Of a stretch of 64,000 nt of DNA, positions 45,783 to 53,524 are shown piece after piece. The translations under genes were made by a program, and so were the position numbers. The number at the start of each line of letters is the position of its first letter. The stretch's first letter is position 1. The DNA is taken from positions 2,542,001 through 2,606,000 of the forward strand of contig NZ_VCMZ01000001.1 of NCBI RefSeq assembly GCF_006352475.1, in the 5' to 3' direction. The DNA comes from Acinetobacter pullicarnis (GTDB taxonomy: Bacteria; Pseudomonadota; Gammaproteobacteria; Pseudomonadales; Moraxellaceae). A model generated the notes under the pieces. The model saw only the letters and a program-made list of their open reading frames with translations, did no database searches and was not told the DNA's origin.

Positions 45783-45813
45783 ACTTTACGACTTAAAGCT
45801 AACTTGAAGTCAA
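45783..45813 (-). promoter_or_regulatory. MerR-type promoter/operator driving the DUF2938 gene
   Basis: On the minus strand: -35 TTGACT (45808-45813), a 19-bp spacer, -10 TAAAGT (45783-45788). The spacer region carries the dyad GACTTCAA-N6-TTTAAGTC (45790-45811). An over-long 19-bp spacer with a dyad is the hallmark of promoters activated by MerR-family DNA distortion. The -35 element ends 3 bp from the merR-type start, so binding could also repress that gene. Confidence 0.75.
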
Positions 45814-45815
45814 GC

Positions 45816-46202
45816 ATGTCTCATACAGAAATTGATATTGGTGCATTGGCACAGCGTAGCCAGCTATCGACAGCAACCTTGCGTTATTATGAGGAAAAAG
45901 GACTGATTCATTCGATAGGACGCAAAGGATTAAGACGCCAATATGCGTTGAAAACGCTCGATCAATTAAGATTGATTCAAATGGCACAGCAGTCCTCACT
46001 AACACTCGAAGATATTAAAAATATCTTTTTTCAGCAGCAGAATATTCAAATCGACAGCGCTTTACTTGATGATAAAATCGAGAGCATCGAACAGCGTATT
46101 GCACAAATGCAAACTACCCTACTTATCTTAAAACACATTGCAACATGTCTCTATCCGCAGCATCTCGACTGTCCTGAATTTCAGAAAATCATGGCTGGAT
46201 AA
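45816..46202 (+). CDS. MerR-family transcriptional regulator
   Basis: A 128-residue regulator. The winged helix covers about residues 5-75 (IGALAQRSQLSTATLRYYEEKGLI, the MerR signature), followed by a coiled-coil dimerisation helix (SIEQRIAQMQTTLLILKHIA). The short C-terminus carries two cysteines (CLYPQHLDC), too few to name a metal or redox signal. The ATG at 45816 fits the family; a TTG at 45804 is an alternative. It diverges from the DUF2938 gene over a MerR-type promoter. Confidence 0.88.
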   Translation: MSHTEIDIGALAQRSQLSTATLRYYEEKGLIHSIGRKGLRRQYALKTLDQLRLIQMAQQSSLTLEDIKNIFFQQQNIQIDSALLDDKIESIEQRIAQMQTTLLILKHIATCLYPQHLDCPEFQKIMAG

Positions 46203-46208
46203 GCCGCT

Positions 46209-46805
46209 TTAATTCCTGACTGCGCCCAATTCAATCTGAATCATCACTTCGGTTTGGTATTTAAAATCTTCGGCATTTCCACAAAATAGCTTTAACTGAT
46301 ACATACCCTCTAAACCACACACAAAGGCCATTAATCGCCATGCCACCTCAGTCACTTGATGATTGGACTTTAACTTAAATTCTTGTGCCTCAATCCCGAC
46401 ATCAATCACCGTCACCACTAAGTCATGCCATTGCTGCATATTGATTTTATAAGCTTGTTTTAATTCGATATCTTGCTGCATCAACACTTCAGCTTCATTC
46501 CATAAACTCAAATAAGCTTGGGTCTGTTGGATGTCTTCGGCACCCAATTCCAGCATCAATCGGGAGAAATGATCCTGAGTCTTGATATGGGATTCGATCT
46601 CGGTCAATTGCTGCATTAAATCTAAAAAGACAGCAGCTCTTAAATGTGAGATCGACTGAAAATGATGATGCACTTGACCCGTCGATACTGCTGCAGCTTG
46701 TGCCACTCGCCGTGCCGTCAGTGCTGATAAGCCCTCTGCCAAGGCCAATTGCATTGCTGCACGTAAAATCAAATCACGTCGTTGATCACGTTGTAAATAG
46801 CGCAT
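46209..46805 (-). CDS. TetR-family repressor of the adjacent MFS pump (BetI/SmvR-like)
   Basis: A 198-residue TetR-type regulator. The helix-turn-helix is about residues 10-55 (ILRAAMQLALAEGLSALTARRVAQAAAVSTGQVHHHFQS). The C-terminal domain is alpha-helical with a BetI-like pattern (LMAFVCGLEGMYQLKLF). It diverges from the DHA2 pump at 46920 and two matching operators lie between them, so local repression is strongly suggested. The inducer is probably a cationic compound or substrate of the pump, by analogy with SmvR-SmvA. Confidence 0.88.
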   Translation of the reverse strand: MRYLQRDQRRDLILRAAMQLALAEGLSALTARRVAQAAAVSTGQVHHHFQSISHLRAAVFLDLMQQLTEIESHIKTQDHFSRLMLELGAEDIQQTQAYLSLWNEAEVLMQQDIELKQAYKINMQQWHDLVVTVIDVGIEAQEFKLKSNHQVTEVAWRLMAFVCGLEGMYQLKLFCGNAEDFKYQTEVMIQIELGAVRN

Positions 46806-46848
46806 GCCCTGCCCCCCAAACCGAATTTATGCCGCATTGTAGTCCATA

Positions 46849-46864
46849 TTGGACATTCGTCCAA
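46849..46864. promoter_or_regulatory. Operator 1 for the TetR-family repressor: TTGGAC-N4-GTCCAA
   Basis: Perfect 6-4-6 palindrome 44 bp upstream of the tetR-type start. A copy with one mismatch and the same spacing occurs at 46885-46900. Confidence 0.75.
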
Positions 46865-46884
46865 ATTAGTTTAAACTGCACAAC

Positions 46885-46900
46885 TTGAACAAACGTCCAA
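46885..46900. promoter_or_regulatory. Operator 2: TTGAAC-N4-GTCCAA
   Basis: Same 6-4-6 arrangement as operator 1, one mismatch, 36 bp downstream of it and 20 bp before the MFS start codon; binding here would block pump expression. Confidence 0.7.
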
Positions 46901-46919
46901 CTTTTAAATAAGGTATCTC

Positions 46920-48416
46920 ATGTCTCGTCAGTGGATGATCTTGCTGATCATCATTTTGGTCTATTTACCGGTATCTATTGATGCGACGGTTTTGCATGTG
47001 GCCATTCCCTCATTAAATTCAGCGCTCGAACTCAGCAATAACCAACTGCTGTGGATTATTGATATTTATTCCTTGGTGATGGCGGGTCTAATGCTCCCGA
47101 TGGGTGCCTTGGGTGATCGGATTGGCTTTAAACGACTGATGTTTATTGGGGCTGCCATTTTCGCAGTCGCCTCATTATGTGCCGCATTTTCCAACAGCGC
47201 TGAGATGCTGATTGCCTCACGTGCCTTATTGGCCTTAGGCGCTGCGATGCTGATTCCAGCCACTTTATCGGGTTTACGGCATACCTTTTTAGATGAAAAG
47301 CAACGTAACTTCGCCCTTGGTATTTGGGGTACGGTAGGCGGTGGCGGTGCGGCCATCGGCCCGTTGGTCGGTGGCTTTATCTTGGAGCATTTCGATTGGG
47401 GCATGGTGTTTCTGATTAATGTGCCCATTATCATCGTCGCGCTGATTTTGATTGCCATTTATGTGCCGAAACAAACCACGCAAAAAAATCAAACTTTAAA
47501 TTTGCTACAAGCATTGACCCTTGTGACTGCAATTCTGTTGATTATCTATGCGCTCAAACAGGCAATGTATGATTTCAATCTGCTCAATATTGGTATTTTT
47601 GTGGCGGGTGCTATTTTATTGGCTGGCTTTATCCGACATCAAATCTCTGCCCCACAAGCCATGATTGATTTCCGCTTATTCCAAAAACCAGTGATCTCCA
47701 TCAGTATTATTATGGCAATGGTGGCCATGATTGCTTTGGTCGGTTTTGAGCTGCTGCTGGCGCAGGAATTACAGTTTATTTATGGCTATAGTCCGCTACA
47801 AGCAGGACTGTTTATTTTACCTTTTATCATCGCGATTAGTTTGGGTGGACCACTGGCCAGTTATCTGGTCAATCAATTTGGTTTACGCAACGTTTCAACC
47901 ATCGCCCTCTTACTTAGTGCAGTGAGTTTTTGGGGTATGGCACAACTCAATTTCCATAACGATCAATATCAAGCGTGGGCATGGATGATCTTACTGGGGA
48001 TTAACGTGGAAATTGCATTAATGTCATCAACTGCTGCGATTATGTCTGCTGTACCACCTGAAAAAGCCACCGCAGCAGGTGCCATTGAAGGTATGGCCTA
48101 TGAATTAGGTGCAGGTTTAGGCATAACATTTTTTGGTTTAATGTTGTCTTTTTTCTATATGCAGCAAATGCGTTACCCTGCCGATTTCAGTCAAAGCCAA
48201 ATACAGAGCTTAGGCTATTCAATTGGAGAAACCTTACAAGCGGTTGAACATTTAAATCCAAGTACTGCTGCAGAAGTCACGCAGTATGCAGCAACAGCCT
48301 TTAGCTCATCGCACAGTATGGTGCTGTGGATGGCAGGCGGATTATTTTTTATCTTGGCGATTTTGATTTGGCGACGTATGCCAGTAAAAAGTGCTGTCGC
48401 CGCGGATGCTGCATAA
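46920..48416 (+). CDS. DHA2-family multidrug efflux MFS transporter (QacA/SmvA-like)
   Basis: A 498-residue inner-membrane drug:proton antiporter with about fourteen helices. The motif LPVSIDATVLHVAIPSLN in helix 1 and GALGDRIGFKRLMFIG (motif A) are clear, with GTVGGGGAAIGPLVGGFILE as antiporter motif C. These fit the QacA/SmvA group that expels quaternary ammonium and other cations. It diverges from its probable TetR-family repressor. An ordinary C-terminus ends in RRMPVKSAV. The SMR pump gene next to it is convergent. Confidence 0.92.
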   Translation: MSRQWMILLIIILVYLPVSIDATVLHVAIPSLNSALELSNNQLLWIIDIYSLVMAGLMLPMGALGDRIGFKRLMFIGAAIFAVASLCAAFSNSAEMLIASRALLALGAAMLIPATLSGLRHTFLDEKQRNFALGIWGTVGGGGAAIGPLVGGFILEHFDWGMVFLINVPIIIVALILIAIYVPKQTTQKNQTLNLLQALTLVTAILLIIYALKQAMYDFNLLNIGIFVAGAILLAGFIRHQISAPQAMIDFRLFQKPVISISIIMAMVAMIALVGFELLLAQELQFIYGYSPLQAGLFILPFIIAISLGGPLASYLVNQFGLRNVSTIALLLSAVSFWGMAQLNFHNDQYQAWAWMILLGINVEIALMSSTAAIMSAVPPEKATAAGAIEGMAYELGAGLGITFFGLMLSFFYMQQMRYPADFSQSQIQSLGYSIGETLQAVEHLNPSTAAEVTQYAATAFSSSHSMVLWMAGGLFFILAILIWRRMPVKSAVAADAA

Positions 48417-48459
48417 ACAGGCCGTTGGCATAAAAACTTAGCGCAACCACAGTGTAGAT

Positions 48460-48792
48460 TTAATGCCCTGTGGCATTTGAAAATAAGTTAATCACCAGCA
48501 CACCACAGATAATCAAGGCAATGCCAAGGATGGCAGGCCAATCTAGTGTTTGGCGGAATACAAAAAAACCAATCAATGCGGTGAGGACAATGCCCACCCC
48601 AGCCCAAATCGCATAGGCAATGCCAAGCGGAATTACTTTGATCACTTGTGACAATAGATAAAAGGCGATGGAGAATAAAGTAATCACCACAATTGAAGGT
48701 ACGAACTTGGTAAACCCTTCAGATTTAACCAAAAAAGTAGATCCCATCACTTCACTGATGATGGCCAGTGCCAATAATCCATAAGCGGTCAT
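48460..48792 (-). CDS. SMR-family multidrug efflux protein (EmrE/AbeS-like)
   Basis: A 110-residue four-helix transporter, the standard SMR length. With the start at 48792 (MTAYGLL) the essential membrane glutamate is Glu14 (AIISEVMGS), exactly as in EmrE, which supports this start over 48804. The GIAYAIWAGVGIVLTALIG signature of helix 3 is intact. It exchanges protons for hydrophobic cations as a dimer. It is convergent with the MFS pump, giving two cation exporters side by side. A small open frame lies just upstream. Confidence 0.92.
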   Translation of the reverse strand: MTAYGLLALAIISEVMGSTFLVKSEGFTKFVPSIVVITLFSIAFYLLSQVIKVIPLGIAYAIWAGVGIVLTALIGFFVFRQTLDWPAILGIALIICGVLVINLFSNATGH

Positions 48793-48800
48793 TAATGGAC

Positions 48801-48947
48801 TCATTTGCTTTGATGCTCAAGGCTGAAATTATCGCGCAAATGGTAGCCGCTCTTGGCATCGATCACAATACAAGTTAAATCTAATTTCAAGTCTAAACAT
48901 CGTTTCACAAACGCAACAATGGATTGCAAACGTGGACTTTTTAACAT
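48801..48947 (-). CDS. Possible 48-residue protein upstream of the SMR gene
   Basis: An ATG at 48947 opens a 48-codon frame (starting MLKSPRLQSIVAFVKRC) with natural-looking codons and a TGA only 8 bp before the SMR start, so translational coupling is possible. It has no clear ribosome-binding site and I recognise no family. It may equally be a leader peptide or chance frame. Confidence 0.35.
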   Translation of the reverse strand: MLKSPRLQSIVAFVKRCLDLKLDLTCIVIDAKSGYHLRDNFSLEHQSK

Positions 48948-48996
48948 GCTTTTAACACACTAAAATAGCGTCATCAAACAAAATAAGAGAAAAAAT

Positions 48997-49698
48997 ATGA
49001 ACGCAGTATTACATCGGCAAGAAAATCGTGGTCACGTCAATATCGGTTGGTTGGACAGCAAACATAGCTTTTCCTTTGGCAGTTGGTATGACCCGAACTA
49101 TATGGGTGTCAGCGCATTAAGAGTGATTAATGATGACAATATTGCAGCACATCGTGGTTTTGGTACCCATCCACATGAGAACATGGAAATTTTAACCTGT
49201 GTCTTGTCTGGAACCATTTCGCACCAAGACAGTATGGGCAATAAAGGTGATATTCGCGCAGGTGAATGGCAGTTGATGAGTGCTGGAACAGGTGTGCAGC
49301 ATAGTGAAATGAATCAAGGTGATGAAGCGGTACATTTACTGCAAATCTGGATTCATCCTGATGTTCAGAATGCAGCGCCAAGTTATCAGCAAATTCAGTG
49401 TGATCCGAAACAAGCGCCGAACCAATGGCATTTGATTGCGGGCCCAAATGACAATGCAGCCATGCATATCCGCCAACAAGCGGAAGTGAAAGCCGCTTAT
49501 TTGTTGCAAGATCAAAAACTTGACGTTACAGCAACCCAGCAGTTGAACTATGTGCATCTGATCAGTGGTCAAGTACAAATTGGAACGCAAGTGGTCAATG
49601 CCGGTGATGCTTTGATTTTTGCAGAGGTATCTGAGATTCAGGCATTGCAAGACAGTCAAATGATTTGGTTTGATTTACCGGTAAAAATTGAGAAATAA
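48997..49698 (+). CDS. Pirin-family bicupin (YhhW-like)
   Basis: A 233-residue bicupin. The metal-binding site of the N-terminal cupin is visible as HRGFGTHPHENMEILTCVLSG (His, His, Glu) and QHSEMNQGD; it starts HRQENRGHVNIGWLDSKHSFSFG, typical of YhhW. Members can act as quercetin 2,3-dioxygenases in vitro; the cellular role is unclear. Monocistronic with its own terminator; the divergent small frame and SMR gene lie upstream. Confidence 0.92.
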   Translation: MNAVLHRQENRGHVNIGWLDSKHSFSFGSWYDPNYMGVSALRVINDDNIAAHRGFGTHPHENMEILTCVLSGTISHQDSMGNKGDIRAGEWQLMSAGTGVQHSEMNQGDEAVHLLQIWIHPDVQNAAPSYQQIQCDPKQAPNQWHLIAGPNDNAAMHIRQQAEVKAAYLLQDQKLDVTATQQLNYVHLISGQVQIGTQVVNAGDALIFAEVSEIQALQDSQMIWFDLPVKIEK

Positions 49699-49730
49699 CA
49701 AACATATCCTGTTTGAAAATCGATGATAAA

Positions 49731-49768
49731 AAGCGCCCATTGGCGATAAAGCAATGGGCGCTTTTTTG
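49731..49768 (+). terminator. Terminator of the pirin gene
   Basis: 12-bp stem AAGCGCCCATTG/CAATGGGCGCTT, 9-nt loop, T-run. It lies between two convergent genes and has A-runs on the left, so it may act in both directions. Confidence 0.92.
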
Positions 49769-49806
49769 TGTACGATTCGGACAGCTTAGCTGATGTATTG
49801 AGATCT

Positions 49807-50241
49807 TTAGCGGCGAATAATCATATTGGTGGCAGTGGCATGTGCATATAACTTGCCTGCTTCATCACGAATATAAGCTTCAGAAATCACGAGATTGCGC
49901 CCAACATTGATCACTTTGGCTTCGGCAAACAGGGTGGTATTAAATGGAATCGGACGACACATTTTGATATTTAAATCAGTGGTGCCATAACCTTCTCCAG
50001 CGGCTAAAACAGTATGCGTGGCGCAACCTGTGACTGAATCTAAAACGGTTGCAGCAAAACCACCATGCACTCCACCCAAAGGATTTGTGTGTCGTTCATC
50101 GGCAATGGCAGTAAATACAATTCGCCCATGTTCAACTTCGACGGGTTGCATTGGCATGGTCTTGGCAATGCCCGGTGCTGGCACTAAGCCTTTGACAAAG
50201 GCCTGCATCACTTCTAAACCTGTCATTTCAAGTGGATTCAT
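49807..50241 (-). CDS. PaaI-family hotdog-fold thioesterase
   Basis: A 144-residue acyl-CoA thioesterase-like protein. NPLGGVHGGFAATVLDSVTGCA (about residues 54-75) contains the hotdog helix with the catalytic-region Gly-Gly and aspartate; GYGTTDLNIKMCRPIP follows. It probably hydrolyses an aromatic or acyl-CoA. It diverges from the HxlR-type gene at 50454, which could regulate it. GGAGATC lies before the ATG. Confidence 0.85.
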   Translation of the reverse strand: MNPLEMTGLEVMQAFVKGLVPAPGIAKTMPMQPVEVEHGRIVFTAIADERHTNPLGGVHGGFAATVLDSVTGCATHTVLAAGEGYGTTDLNIKMCRPIPFNTTLFAEAKVINVGRNLVISEAYIRDEAGKLYAHATATNMIIRR

Positions 50242-50453
50242 GTCTTGGATCTCCGAATAAAACCTTGATAAAAAATTTGCTCAGCATGGATTGATGCAGT
50301 TTTCTTTTCTTGCCACCATAAGTTCCAAAAAGGAACTAATGAAATCTAACATAGCCATGCTATAATTCGCTGTCAATCGTTATTGGTGATATGCACGGCT
50401 TTTTTCCAAGAGCAACAGCGATATTTAATTAAAAATCAAACATGAGGTGCATA

Positions 50454-50903
50454 ATGAAATGGCATGAACTCGGTGAAATGCAGTGTCCAGTTGCACGAAG
50501 TTTAGCTATTTTAGGTGATCGTTGGACCTTACTGATTATTCGAAATGCCTTTATGCGTACCCGCCGTTTTGATGATTTCCAAAAACAACTTGGCATCACT
50601 CGGCACTTGCTGACTGAACGATTAAATCGCTTGGTCGAGCATCAAATTTTTGAAAAAGTTTTATATCAACAAAGCCCGAAACGCTATGAATATAAACTCA
50701 CCCAATGTGGCCTTGATTTATATCCTGTTATTTTGGCTCTGACCGCTTGGGGCAATCGTTGGCTGAATGAGAACAACCAATTTCCTGTCTTAAATTATAT
50801 ACATAACGATTGCCAACATCAGACCGAAGCACAGATGACTTGCCTACATTGTCATGCACCACTGACAGCTAAAAATACCCAAGCCATCAGCATTTTAAAA
50901 TAA
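50454..50903 (+). CDS. HxlR-family transcriptional regulator
   Basis: A 149-residue winged-helix regulator: CPVARSLAILGDRWTLLIIRNAFMR opens it, then the recognition region ITRHLLTERLNRLVEHQIF and the wing YEYKLTQCGL. The C-terminal tail has extra cysteines and histidines (CQHQ, CLHC), a possible metal or redox site unusual for the core family. The start at 50454 has GAGGTG before it. Divergent from the PaaI-type thioesterase, a plausible target. Confidence 0.87.
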   Translation: MKWHELGEMQCPVARSLAILGDRWTLLIIRNAFMRTRRFDDFQKQLGITRHLLTERLNRLVEHQIFEKVLYQQSPKRYEYKLTQCGLDLYPVILALTAWGNRWLNENNQFPVLNYIHNDCQHQTEAQMTCLHCHAPLTAKNTQAISILK

Positions 50904-50974
50904 CCACTAAAAAAGCCTTATAAAAATACGTCAGCAAATAAACACTAATACATTGTTTTATAATAATAAATATA

Positions 50975-51331
50975 TTGTTGTTGTCACAAGAAACCGATTT
51001 AAAAAACTTAAATTTAATTCAGATCAATACCAATATAACTGGCCATTCTGAAATCATTAATCAAATATTAAAAGACTTTAATTTTGATACAAAAATTACC
51101 ATTCCTTATTATAGTGCTGCACCTGATATTGTGAGTAAGACTGATTATGGCGTCATTATTCCAAGCTCGATTGCAAAGCGTTATAATTTTTATAGCCAGT
51201 TTAAAATAATAGAAATTAAAAATGAGTATAACTCGATTGATGTCAGTGTTTTCTACCATAAACTTTTCAGGCATGATTCATCTATTCACTGGATGAAAAA
51301 TATTTTATTAGATAATTTTTCTAAAATTTAA
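50975..51331 (+). pseudogene. Remnant of a LysR-family regulator (C-terminal effector domain only)
   Basis: About 118 codons resemble the end of a LysR effector-binding domain: ITIPYYSAAPDIVSKTDYGVIIPSSIAKRY and FYHKLFRHDSSIHWMKNIL correspond to the usual TDLIATLP...WHxRxxxDPxxxWLR pattern. There is no DNA-binding domain upstream, only AT-rich sequence, and the frame starts at a TTG without a ribosome-binding site. It is therefore read as a truncated gene. It lies between HxlR and the response regulator, same strand. Confidence 0.65.
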
Positions 51332-51535
51332 GATCTCCTACAGCGATTACTTGGTTATATTTTTCTAGACACTTTATGTGCATAATGCACGTATAAATCA
51401 ATAACTTGAAATCGTGGTTTAGATTTCTATTTCACTTTATATTTTTTAGTTCATCTAAAAAATACCTAGATTTGGGGATAGCATTAGGCGCCATTTCAAG
51501 GCAAATTGATCTAATAATTAATTGTGAGGTTTTGC

Positions 51536-52219
51536 ATGTTACATCACGAACTTAGCTTACCAGTTCCTGTTCTTGTCGTTGAAGATGAGCCTTTAATGCA
51601 GAACAGATTAAAAGAAATTCTAGAAACAATTGGCTATCAAGCAGAAAATATTTTATTTGCTCAAGATATAAAACAAGCCAAAGAATTATTAAACCAACAT
51701 TCCGCTTCTTTTGCCTTGGTTGATTTGGGGCTGCCTGATGGCAACGGCAATGAGTTTATTCAACACTTAAAAGAATATGATGACTCTATTGCGATTTTAG
51801 TAATTTCTGCTTGGAGCACTGAGGATGCTATTTTTGCCGCACTCAAATCAGGTGCAACTGGCTACGTACTTAAAGAGCGTGATGATCTCGAAGTAATGAT
51901 GTCGATTCGCAGCGTACTCAGAGGTGGCGCACCGATTGATCCTTTTATTGCGCAAAAAATTTTAAAACATCTTGATTTAGAAGAAAAAAAGACTGGTCAA
52001 CCAGCAACTAATGATAGTATCAATAAAATATTAACCCCCCGTGAACATGAGATTTTAGTACTCGTGTCTACAGGGTTAAGCAATAAAGAAATAGCAGATC
52101 AAACACTTTTATCTCGCTATACCGTCGAATCACATATTAAACATATTTATCGGAAGCTTTCGGTATGTACACGAACCAAAGCAGTAGATACAGCACGCTC
52201 ACTCGGCTTACTCGATTAG
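51536..52219 (+). CDS. NarL/FixJ-type response regulator
   Basis: A 227-residue two-component regulator: receiver domain about residues 10-130 (phospho-acceptor Asp63 in LVDLGLPDGNG; acidic pocket VEDEP; the conserved lysine in GYVLKERDD), and a LuxR-type helix-turn-helix about 165-225 (LTPREHEILVLVSTGLSNKEIADQ). The start at 51536 has GTGAGG at proper distance. Its 3' end overlaps the kinase gene by 55 bp in another frame, so the two were one unit. Its partner is broken by ISAba1, and the IS promoter points against it. The nearby fimbrial operon 2 is a candidate target. Confidence 0.9.
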   Translation: MLHHELSLPVPVLVVEDEPLMQNRLKEILETIGYQAENILFAQDIKQAKELLNQHSASFALVDLGLPDGNGNEFIQHLKEYDDSIAILVISAWSTEDAIFAALKSGATGYVLKERDDLEVMMSIRSVLRGGAPIDPFIAQKILKHLDLEEKKTGQPATNDSINKILTPREHEILVLVSTGLSNKEIADQTLLSRYTVESHIKHIYRKLSVCTRTKAVDTARSLGLLD

Positions 52220-52326
52220 GTGGTTTCGCTTTATGTCTATTCAGTTTGTTCTTTGCTAAAGCCTATGCCTTACCAAACGATTTTGTACAGCTAGACAATC
52301 AAGCCTGTGATATTCAGCTAAAATCA

Positions 52327-52335
52327 ATTCAAGCT
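52327..52335. repeat. Left target-site duplication of ISAba1
   Basis: ATTCAAGCT adjoins the left IS end; the identical 9-mer follows the right end at 53516-53524. 9 bp is the usual length for this element. Confidence 0.96.
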
Positions 52336-52367
52336 CTCTGTACACGACAAAAATAGATAACTCATTG

Positions 52368-52395
52368 AAATAATGTCATAATAATTGTTTTCTAA
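52368..52395 (-). promoter_or_regulatory. Outward-facing promoter of ISAba1
   Basis: On the minus strand TTAGAA (52390-52395), 16-bp spacer, TTATTT (52368-52373): the known outward promoter elements of ISAba1. Here it fires leftward out of the IS, antisense to the 5' kinase fragment and the response regulator. Confidence 0.8.
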
Positions 52396-52406
52396 CGACG
52401 AATACT

Positions 52407-53497
52407 ATGACACATCTCAATGAGTTATATCTTATCTTAAACAAATATCTAAAATGGAACAAGTCACATTTAAAGTGCTTTGCGCTCATCATGCTTGTGA
52501 TTATTTTAAAGCAAACATGTAATCTTTCTTCTGCATCTAAAGCCTTGCCCATCAAGTGCTTACCACAATCATTTTATCGACGTATGCAGCGCTTCTTTGC
52601 AGGTCAGTATTTTGATTATCGTCAAATTTCTCAGTTGATTTTCAATATGTTTTCATTCGACCAAGTGCAACTGACTTTAGATAGAACCAATTGGAAATGG
52701 GGAAAACGAAATATTAATATCCTGATGCTCGCAATCGTTTATCGTGGAATAGCGATACCTATCCTTTGGACATTGCTTAATAAACGTGGAAATTCAGATA
52801 CGAAAGAGCGTATTGCTTTGATTCAACGCTTTATAGCCATTTTTGGTAAAGACCGTATTGTGAATGTGTTCGCAGACAGAGAGTTTATCGGTGAGCAGTG
52901 GTTTACATGGTTAATTGAACAAGACATCAACTTCTGCATTCGTGTTAAAAAAACTTCATTGTCACCAATCATTTAGGAAAGAATCATAAAATTAGTGATT
53001 TATTTCGCCATCTTAAAGTTGGTCAAATTGAATGTCGTAAACGACGGATTTTGGTTGGTCGGGTGAAACTATATATAAGTGCACTACAGTTAGAAAATGG
53101 AGAGCTTTTACTCGTCGTTTCTCCTCAGTTTAATGCCAATGCTATTCAGGATTATGCATTACGCTGGGAAATTGAAACCTTATTCAGTTGTCTCAAAGGA
53201 CGCGGGTTTAATCTTGAAAATACGCGCTTGACAGACCCTAGACGAGTGAAAAAATTGATTGCGGTGTTAGCTATAAGCTTCTGTTGGTGTTACTTAACGG
53301 GTGAATGGCAACATGATCAAAAAAAAGTGATAAAAATAAAGAAGCATGGACGACTCTCAATGAGTTTATTTCGCTATGGTTTAGACTATGTTCAAATGGC
53401 GATTCAGCGTTTAATTGGTTTTGGGAAAAAAGAAGAGTTTAAGGAAATTTTGGCAATTTTAAGAAGGCAGAACCCTGATAGGATAAGGGTTCTGTGA
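52407..53497 (+). CDS. ISAba1 transposase, two frames joined by -1 frameshift
   Basis: Frame 1 runs 52407-52976 (189 codons) and ends at a TAG; the second frame continues the protein to 53497. They overlap around the A-run 52947-52953 (GTT AAA AAA ACT); a -1 slip yields the continuous reading RVKK-NFIVTNHLGK and then GRVKLYISALQLENGELLLVV. The fusion is about 363 residues. The second frame carries the IS4 signature RWEIETLFSCLKGRGFNLENTRL (the YREK-like glutamate region), and the first holds the DDE aspartates in TLDRTNW and NVFADREFIG. The intact element may still move. Confidence 0.9.
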
Positions 53498-53515
53498 AAT
53501 TTGTCGTGTACAGAG

Positions 53516-53524
53516 ATTCAAGCT
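53516..53524. repeat. Right target-site duplication of ISAba1
   Basis: ATTCAAGCT, identical to 52327-52335. Deleting the IS and either copy restores the kinase reading frame. Confidence 0.96.

Larger units (their letters stand above)
52336..53515 (+). mobile_element. ISAba1 (IS4 family), complete
   Basis: 1180 bp bounded by terminal inverted repeats CTCTGTACACGACAAA (left 52336-52351, right complement 53500-53515) and a perfect 9-bp target duplication ATTCAAGCT. Length, ends and the two-frame transposase agree with what I recall of ISAba1. The duplication is still identical, so insertion looks recent. It lies in the histidine kinase gene, in the same direction as it. Confidence 0.96.

Noticed and set aside
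47066..47458. 130-residue frame antisense to the MFS pump
   Set aside because: Shadow of a highly hydrophobic coding sequence.
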